From: Propionibacteriaceae bacterium
Lineage (GTDB): Bacteria > Actinomycetota > Actinomycetes > Propionibacteriales > Propionibacteriaceae
NCBI GenBank assembly: GCA_003153855.1
Contig: PMBM01000045.1
Coordinates: 35,649-47,510 of the forward strand
Length of the DNA: 11,862 bases
Direction: 5' to 3'
Below are positions 7,750 to 11,862 of this stretch, piece after piece (the first letter of the stretch is position 1; each line of letters starts with the position of its first letter). Position numbers and translations under genes: made by a program. Below the pieces are notes generated by a model, which saw only the letters and a list, made by a program, of their open reading frames with translations, was not told where the DNA came from and made no database searches.

Positions 7750-9084
7750 GTGGCCCACCCTTTGAGGATCGCTGAGTTCACGGACAACTACGGCCCCGGC
7801 CGTAGCGGGATCCTCTACGCCGTACAGCAGATCGAGGGCGCCCTGCTCGATGCGGGCCACGAAGTGATCCTCGTCGCGCCGAAGTCGAGCGGACCGAACC
7901 CGTACGCGCACCACCCCCGGCGGATCGAGGTCAGGCTGCCGAGCGTACGAGTTCCGAGCGTGCCCGCCCGTGTCGCGTCCGGGATGCATTCGGAGGAGCT
8001 CGTGGACGGGGTCGGCGACCTCAAGCCAGACGTCATCCACGTCCACGGCATGGGCATCGTCGGCCTCATGGGTGTAGCGCTCGCGCGCCGTACGGGCATC
8101 CCGCTCATCGTGACGTGGCACACCGACTGGGACGCGTACGCCGAGCACTACCAGCTGCTCACGCCTGTGCTGTCCGCCGCCTACCACGTGTGGCGCGTAC
8201 GGGCGGGGACCGGTGCGCTCGACTCGGGCGAGGCCCGCCAGAGCGCCAAGGCGTTCCGCCACGCCGGCCGGCAGTGGATGGCCGCGGACCTGCTCGGAGC
8301 CTGCACCGCGATGCTCACAGCCGCCACCGTCGTCACCAGCCCGTCGCCCAAGACGGCGAAACGGATCCTCGCAGCAGCGCCGGAGTGCGACGTACGGACG
8401 ATCCCGAACGGCGTCGACGCGTTGCCCCTCAACGGGCCGGTGATCCCTCGCAGCCCGGGCATACGGTTCGCATACATCGGCCGGATCGCGCCCGAGAAGG
8501 GGATCGGGCTGCTGCTCGACGCGTACAAGATCGTCCGCAAGACCGCGCCGGACACCGAGCTCATGATCGTCGGCGACTGGAAGAAGGTGCCCACGCTGAG
8601 GGCGAGGCTGCTGCGTGCGAAGCGGCATCCCGAGATCACGCTGGTCGGCGAGATCGACCGAAGCAACCTCGGCCCGTACTACGCCGCCACCGACGTCTTC
8701 GTCTTTCCCTCGCTCACCGACACTCAGGCGCTCGTGCTGCACGAGGCCGCCCACGCCGGGCTGCCGCTCATCGTGTGCGACCGGGAGCTCGGTCTCGTCG
8801 TGCGGGACAAGGTCAACGGCGAGTTCTGCGACCCCACTCCCGATGCGATGGCCGGCGCGATGCTGCGGATGATGGACCGCGTCCGCGACCCCGCGGCCAG
8901 GGCTAAGGCCGCGGCCGTCAGCCGCGAACTCGCTGACCGGTACACGGTGGCCGGCCAGGACCAGGCGATCCTCGACCTGTACGCGGAGGTCGCGGGTCGC
9001 GGCCGCTGCGCCCCCACCGCCGACATCCCGGGCCCCGGTCTCTTCTCCCGCGCCTGGTCCCGCGTCGCCGCGATGGCCCGCTGA
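7750..9084 (+). CDS. Family 4 (GT-B fold) glycosyltransferase
   Basis: This is a 444-residue retaining-type glycosyltransferase of group 1 (GT4). The N-terminal Rossmann domain starts with IAEFTDNYGPGRSGI, whose glycine loop usually contacts the acceptor or donor, then GHEVILVAPK, and later VIHVHGMGIVGLMG and TWHTDWDAYAEHY. The donor-binding domain starts near residue 240 with YIGRIAPEKG (242-251), a classic GT4 motif. The sugar-nucleotide region is FVFPSLTDTQALVLHEAAHAGLPLIV. In the usual E-x7-E motif the first glutamate is an aspartate here (D324), and the second is E332. The acceptor is unknown; glycolipid or lipoglycan synthesis is possible because similar enzymes make glucosyl- or mannosyl-lipids. 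GTG 7750 is chosen because homology-like sequence begins at once and the upstream ATG frame closes. The gene stands alone. Confidence 0.88.
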   Translation: MAHPLRIAEFTDNYGPGRSGILYAVQQIEGALLDAGHEVILVAPKSSGPNPYAHHPRRIEVRLPSVRVPSVPARVASGMHSEELVDGVGDLKPDVIHVHGMGIVGLMGVALARRTGIPLIVTWHTDWDAYAEHYQLLTPVLSAAYHVWRVRAGTGALDSGEARQSAKAFRHAGRQWMAADLLGACTAMLTAATVVTSPSPKTAKRILAAAPECDVRTIPNGVDALPLNGPVIPRSPGIRFAYIGRIAPEKGIGLLLDAYKIVRKTAPDTELMIVGDWKKVPTLRARLLRAKRHPEITLVGEIDRSNLGPYYAATDVFVFPSLTDTQALVLHEAAHAGLPLIVCDRELGLVVRDKVNGEFCDPTPDAMAGAMLRMMDRVRDPAARAKAAAVSRELADRYTVAGQDQAILDLYAEVAGRGRCAPTADIPGPGLFSRAWSRVAAMAR

Positions 9085-9115
9085 CCGAGCCGCACAGTAC
9101 GGGGGCAAAGGTCGA

Positions 9116-9367
9116 GGAGAGCATTTCTGCGCTCGCGGAGACCTTTCCTGCGGCTCGCGGAGAGCACTTCTGTGCTGACGGAGACCACTTCAGCGCTGGC
9201 GGAGACCATTCCTGCGCCGAGGGAGGGCAATTGTGCCCTGCCGGAGAGCCTTGGGCCTCCGGCACCGGCCCAGATGGTCTCCCGAACTTGCATTTCTGCT
9301 CTCCCACAGCGCGGGAAGGCTCTCACTCAGCGCGCACGTGTTCTCCCCCGGCGCACGAATGGTCTCG
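9116..9367. repeat. Inverted array of twelve degenerate 21-base repeats between convergent genes
   Basis: Seven units run on the plus strand, starting at 9116, 9137, 9159, 9180, 9201, 9222 and 9243. Five run on the minus strand, with 5' ends at 9282, 9304, 9325, 9346 and 9367. Unit length is 21 bases, with two units of 22 (9137-9158 and 9283-9304). Each starts with GGAGA or a one-base variant (the minus units at 9325 and 9367 start TGAGA and CGAGA), has C at position 7 in most units, and usually has a TTC core and a GCGCT-like block. Several units are themselves small hairpins: AGCAC-TTCT-GTGCT at 9162-9175 and AGGGCA-ATTG-TGCCCT at 9224-9239. The array starts 31 bases after the glycosyltransferase stop and ends 8 bases before the pyrC stop, filling the convergent gap. 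Its origin and role are unknown. Confidence 0.85.
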
Positions 9368-9375
9368 CCGAGGCG

Positions 9376-10635
9376 TTACGCGAAGCGGGAGTCCAGGTCG
9401 TACGTGACCTTGCCGCGCAGGAGCGTGGCGACGACGCGGGTGGAGAACTCCAGACCTTCGTACGGGGTGTTCTCGGCGATGCTCGCGAGGTCGCGGCCCT
9501 GTGTGCGCCAGGTGCGGTGCGGGTCGACGAGGCAGATGTTCGCCGGAGCGCCCACCTCGAGAGGCTGGCCGTGGCCGGGGATGCCGACGATACGTGCGGG
9601 CGCGACCGACATGCGGTCGGCGACGTCGGCCCACGTGAGCCGGCCCGTGGTCACGAAGACCTCAGCGACGACCGACAGCGCGGTCTCGAGGCCGAGCATC
9701 CCCATGGACGCCTCGCACCAGTCGGCCTGCTTCGTCTCCGGGGCATGTGGCGCGTGGTCCGTACCGATGACGTCGATCGTCCCGTCGGCCAGTGCGTCGC
9801 GGATCGCCTCGACGTCGGCGGCCGAGCGAAGGGGCGGGTTGACCTTGTACGCGGGGTCGCCCGTATGGGCGTTCGAATGGTCGAGCATGAGGTGGTGCGG
9901 CGTCGCCTCGGCGGTGATCGGGTAGCCCTGCGCCTTCGCCCAGCGGACGACCGCGACCGTGGCCGCTGTCGAGATGTGGCAGGCGTGGACTCGGCAGCCG
10001 AGCTCGGCGCCCATGAGGGCGTCGCGCGCGACGATCACCGACTCGGCCATCGCCGGCCAGCCCGTCAGCCCCAGGGCCTCGGCGACGCCGGCGTCGACCT
10101 GGGCGCCGACGGTGAGCAGGGGGTCCTGAGCGTGCTGGGCCAGCACCCCACCGAGCTTGGCGATCTCGGTGAGCGCGTCGCGCATGACGTCCGAGCGGGC
10201 GACGCACCTGCCGTCGTCGGAGAACATCCGTACGCCGACAGCGCCCATGCCCGCGATGTCCGCGACCTGCTCACCCAGCTCGCCGAGCGTCACGGCTCCG
10301 ATCGGTACGACGTCGACGAGCCCGACCTCCTCGCCGCGCCGCCGTTCGTACGCGCAGATCTCCGGCGTGTCCGCGACCGGCACGGTGTTCGGCATCGCGC
10401 ACACGGCCCCGTACCCGCCGCGCGCCGCAGCCAGTGACCCGGTCTCGATGGTCTCGGCGGTGCCAGGGCCAGGGTCGCGGAGGTGCGTGTGCGGGTCGAC
10501 GAGCGCGGGAAGGGCGACGAGCCCTGTGCAGTCGACGTGCGTCTCGGTGCCGTCCGGCTCGACGATCAGCCCGTCACGGATGGCGACGTCGCGAACGCCA
10601 AGGCCCAGCACATCCAGCCCGACCAACAGCGTCAT
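9376..10635 (-). CDS. pyrC: Dihydroorotase PyrC (class I)
   Basis: This 419-residue zinc amidohydrolase catalyses the third step of de novo pyrimidine synthesis, converting carbamoyl aspartate to dihydroorotate. The metal-binding start of the barrel is DPHTHLRDPG (H49, H51, R53), followed by AMPNTVPVADTP. MFSDDG supplies the bridging aspartate, HAQDPLLT and HACHIST hold further ligand histidines, and GTDHAPH holds the catalytic aspartate D293. LGLTGWPAMAES, KVNPPLR and GMLGLETALS are typical of actinobacterial PyrC and argue against allantoinase or hydantoinase. The start ATG 10635 has a strong ribosome site (GAGAGGAG, 7 bases upstream). In many actinobacteria pyrC lies in a pyrR-pyrB-pyrC-carA-carB operon. 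Here no pyr gene flanks it: upstream is a membrane protein gene 45 bases away, and downstream is the repeat array. Confidence 0.94.
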   Translation of the reverse strand: MTLLVGLDVLGLGVRDVAIRDGLIVEPDGTETHVDCTGLVALPALVDPHTHLRDPGPGTAETIETGSLAAARGGYGAVCAMPNTVPVADTPEICAYERRRGEEVGLVDVVPIGAVTLGELGEQVADIAGMGAVGVRMFSDDGRCVARSDVMRDALTEIAKLGGVLAQHAQDPLLTVGAQVDAGVAEALGLTGWPAMAESVIVARDALMGAELGCRVHACHISTAATVAVVRWAKAQGYPITAEATPHHLMLDHSNAHTGDPAYKVNPPLRSAADVEAIRDALADGTIDVIGTDHAPHAPETKQADWCEASMGMLGLETALSVVAEVFVTTGRLTWADVADRMSVAPARIVGIPGHGQPLEVGAPANICLVDPHRTWRTQGRDLASIAENTPYEGLEFSTRVVATLLRGKVTYDLDSRFA

Positions 10636-10680
10636 CGGCGCGCTCCTCTCGTCGCGAGGACGCTACCGCACAGGCGTGGG

Positions 10681-11862
10681 TCAGCCCTGGCCGTAGGGTG
10701 GCTGCTGACCGTACGGGGGAGCCTGCTGGCCGTACGGCGGAGCTGCCTGACCGTACGGATCTGCGGCCGACCCTGGCGCGTGCGGATCTGCGGCCGACGC
10801 TGGCCACGACGGCTGCTGACCGTACGCAGGCGGGTCGCCGTACAGAGGCTGACCATACGGAGAGGGTGCCTGCTGCCCGTACTGCACCTGCTGGCCGGCG
10901 GGCGGGTAGCCGTAGCCCTGGGGAGCGCCGTAGCCCTGCGGACCATAGCCCTGCTGCTGTCCGTAGCCCGGCACGTTCATCGCGAACGCGTGGTTGACGG
11001 GCCCGAGCTCGAGGCGGCGGAGCTGGTCGCCGTACATGACGGTCACGAAGGCGTGACGCAGTGGCACCATCACCAGCTGGATGAGGAGACTCACGGCCGC
11101 CACAGCGGTGACCATCAGGATGAACGTGCCGCTGCGCAGCATGGCGATGACGGTGCTCTCGGAGGCGGACGACGACGCGCTGTTCGACATGGCGGGGGAG
11201 AAGGCGTTCCCGGCGACCGAGACCGCCTGCTGAACGGCACCGGCGATCAGGGAGAACACGAACAGGTAGCCGAACGTGCGCCAGAACGCACCCTTCGTCA
11301 GGTTCCAGGCACGCTTCAGGGCGGTGATGCCGGACAGCCGTTCGATGGCGCAGACCTGGGCGACGTACGCGACCTTGACCCCGATGATGAAGGACCCCAC
11401 CGCAACGACGAACAAGAAGATGAACGTCAGCGCCATCCCGCCCAGCAGCGCGAAGCCTGCGTCGGTTGAGTTGTAGGTCGAAGAGTCGTCCAGAGCGGCG
11501 GCGAAGAAGGCGGCCAGCGAGAAGATCGCCGGCAGCAGGACCAGGGTCACACCGACGAGATACGCGAGCATCGCAAGGAGGTAGAGACCGACGATGCGGC
11601 CGAGGTATCCCTTGCTGATCGTCCGGAGCTCCGTCACCGTCGGGAACCGCCCCTGGATCGCCTCGTTGGCACAGGTGATCATCAGCCCGTCGAAGTAGAG
11701 CGACACGATGCCGGCGACGACGATGGCGACGAAGAAGCCGCCGAACACGATGAGCATGGCGGCCACGACCGTCGACGCGTTCGGAGCGGTGTTGGTGGCG
11801 AGGCTGGGGAGCATGACGATGAAGGTCAGCACGATCGGCACCGCGATGGCGACGAGCATCAC
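10681..11862 (-). CDS. Multi-pass membrane protein with Tyr/Gly/Gln/Pro-rich C-terminal tail (N terminus outside window)
   Basis: The frame is open to the window edge, so about 393 residues are visible and the true start probably lies beyond 11862. About six hydrophobic segments can be seen, near residues 1-20, 32-58, 88-125, 138-168, 198-216 and 243-268. A soluble stretch before the tail reads [15 protein letters not shown], like the end of the actinobacterial membrane domain often annotated as glycerophosphodiester phosphodiesterase membrane-domain or DUF975-like. No catalytic residues are seen. The last roughly 95 residues are low complexity, with repeated YGQQ, PPYGQ and GYG units and a duplicated [19 protein letters not shown]. 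Proteins of this type often have disordered, Pro/Tyr-rich cytoplasmic tails; the function is not known. It is followed 45 bases later by pyrC on the same strand, possibly in one transcript. Confidence 0.75.
   Translation of the reverse strand: MMLVAIAVPIVLTFIVMLPSLATNTAPNASTVVAAMLIVFGGFFVAIVVAGIVSLYFDGLMITCANEAIQGRFPTVTELRTISKGYLGRIVGLYLLAMLAYLVGVTLVLLPAIFSLAAFFAAALDDSSTYNSTDAGFALLGGMALTFIFLFVVAVGSFIIGVKVAYVAQVCAIERLSGITALKRAWNLTKGAFWRTFGYLFVFSLIAGAVQQAVSVAGNAFSPAMSNSASSSASESTVIAMLRSGTFILMVTAVAAVSLLIQLVMVPLRHAFVTVMYGDQLRRLELGPVNHAFAMNVPGYGQQQGYGPQGYGAPQGYGYPPAGQQVQYGQQAPSPYGQPLYGDPPAYGQQPSWPASAADPHAPGSAADPYGQAAPPYGQQAPPYGQQPPYGQG

Noticed and set aside
9116..9367. CRISPR array
   Set aside because: The 21-base units are contiguous, degenerate and without spacers, they switch orientation halfway, and no cas genes are nearby.
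9172..10437. 421-codon plus-strand frame from the repeat array into pyrC
   Set aside because: Most of it is antisense to pyrC, with no recognisable protein character or ribosome site.

Overview
The base composition is strongly GC-rich. The genes recognised point to a Gram-positive actinobacterium: a CsoR-type copper regulator, an RpfB-like DUF348/G5 wall protein, a TnrB3-like exporter, a Y/G/Q/P-rich actinobacterial membrane protein, and leaderless-type start sites. A member of the Propionibacteriales/Nocardioidaceae would fit, but that rank is an inference and not shown by any marker in the window.

Layout. (1) Positions 1-671 (minus strand) hold the N-terminal part of the replicative helicase DnaB, cut by the window edge inside its Walker A loop. 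(2) Positions 672-1185 are a 514-base divergent intergenic region with two perfect DnaA boxes, several near matches, two palindromes and, at its right end, the copper-operon promoter with its probable CsoR operator. (3) Positions 1186-3883 are a compact copper-efflux operon: csoR, a small MTCGHC copper chaperone and a CopA-type P1B-ATPase. (4) Positions 3989-5122 encode a secreted wall protein with three DUF348 repeats, a G5 domain and an RlpA-like double-psi beta-barrel. (5) Positions 5143-7613 (minus strand) are a two-gene ABC exporter whose ATPase and duplicated permease overlap by 4 bases. (6) Positions 7750-9084 encode a family-4 glycosyltransferase. (7) Positions 9116-9367 lie between two convergent genes and are filled by a degenerate 21-base repeat: seven units in one orientation, then five in the other. 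(8) Positions 9376-10635 (minus strand) encode dihydroorotase PyrC. (9) From 10681 to the window end (minus strand) is a multi-pass membrane protein with a tyrosine/glutamine/proline-rich tail, cut at its N terminus.

How the genes work together. The clearest functional unit is csoR-copZ-copA: Cu(I) binding to CsoR should release the promoter, the chaperone carries Cu(I), and the ATPase pumps it out. The two ABC genes form one exporter. The other genes look like independent housekeeping or envelope genes. The least explained element is the inverted 21-base repeat array, followed by the DnaA-box cluster upstream of dnaB.
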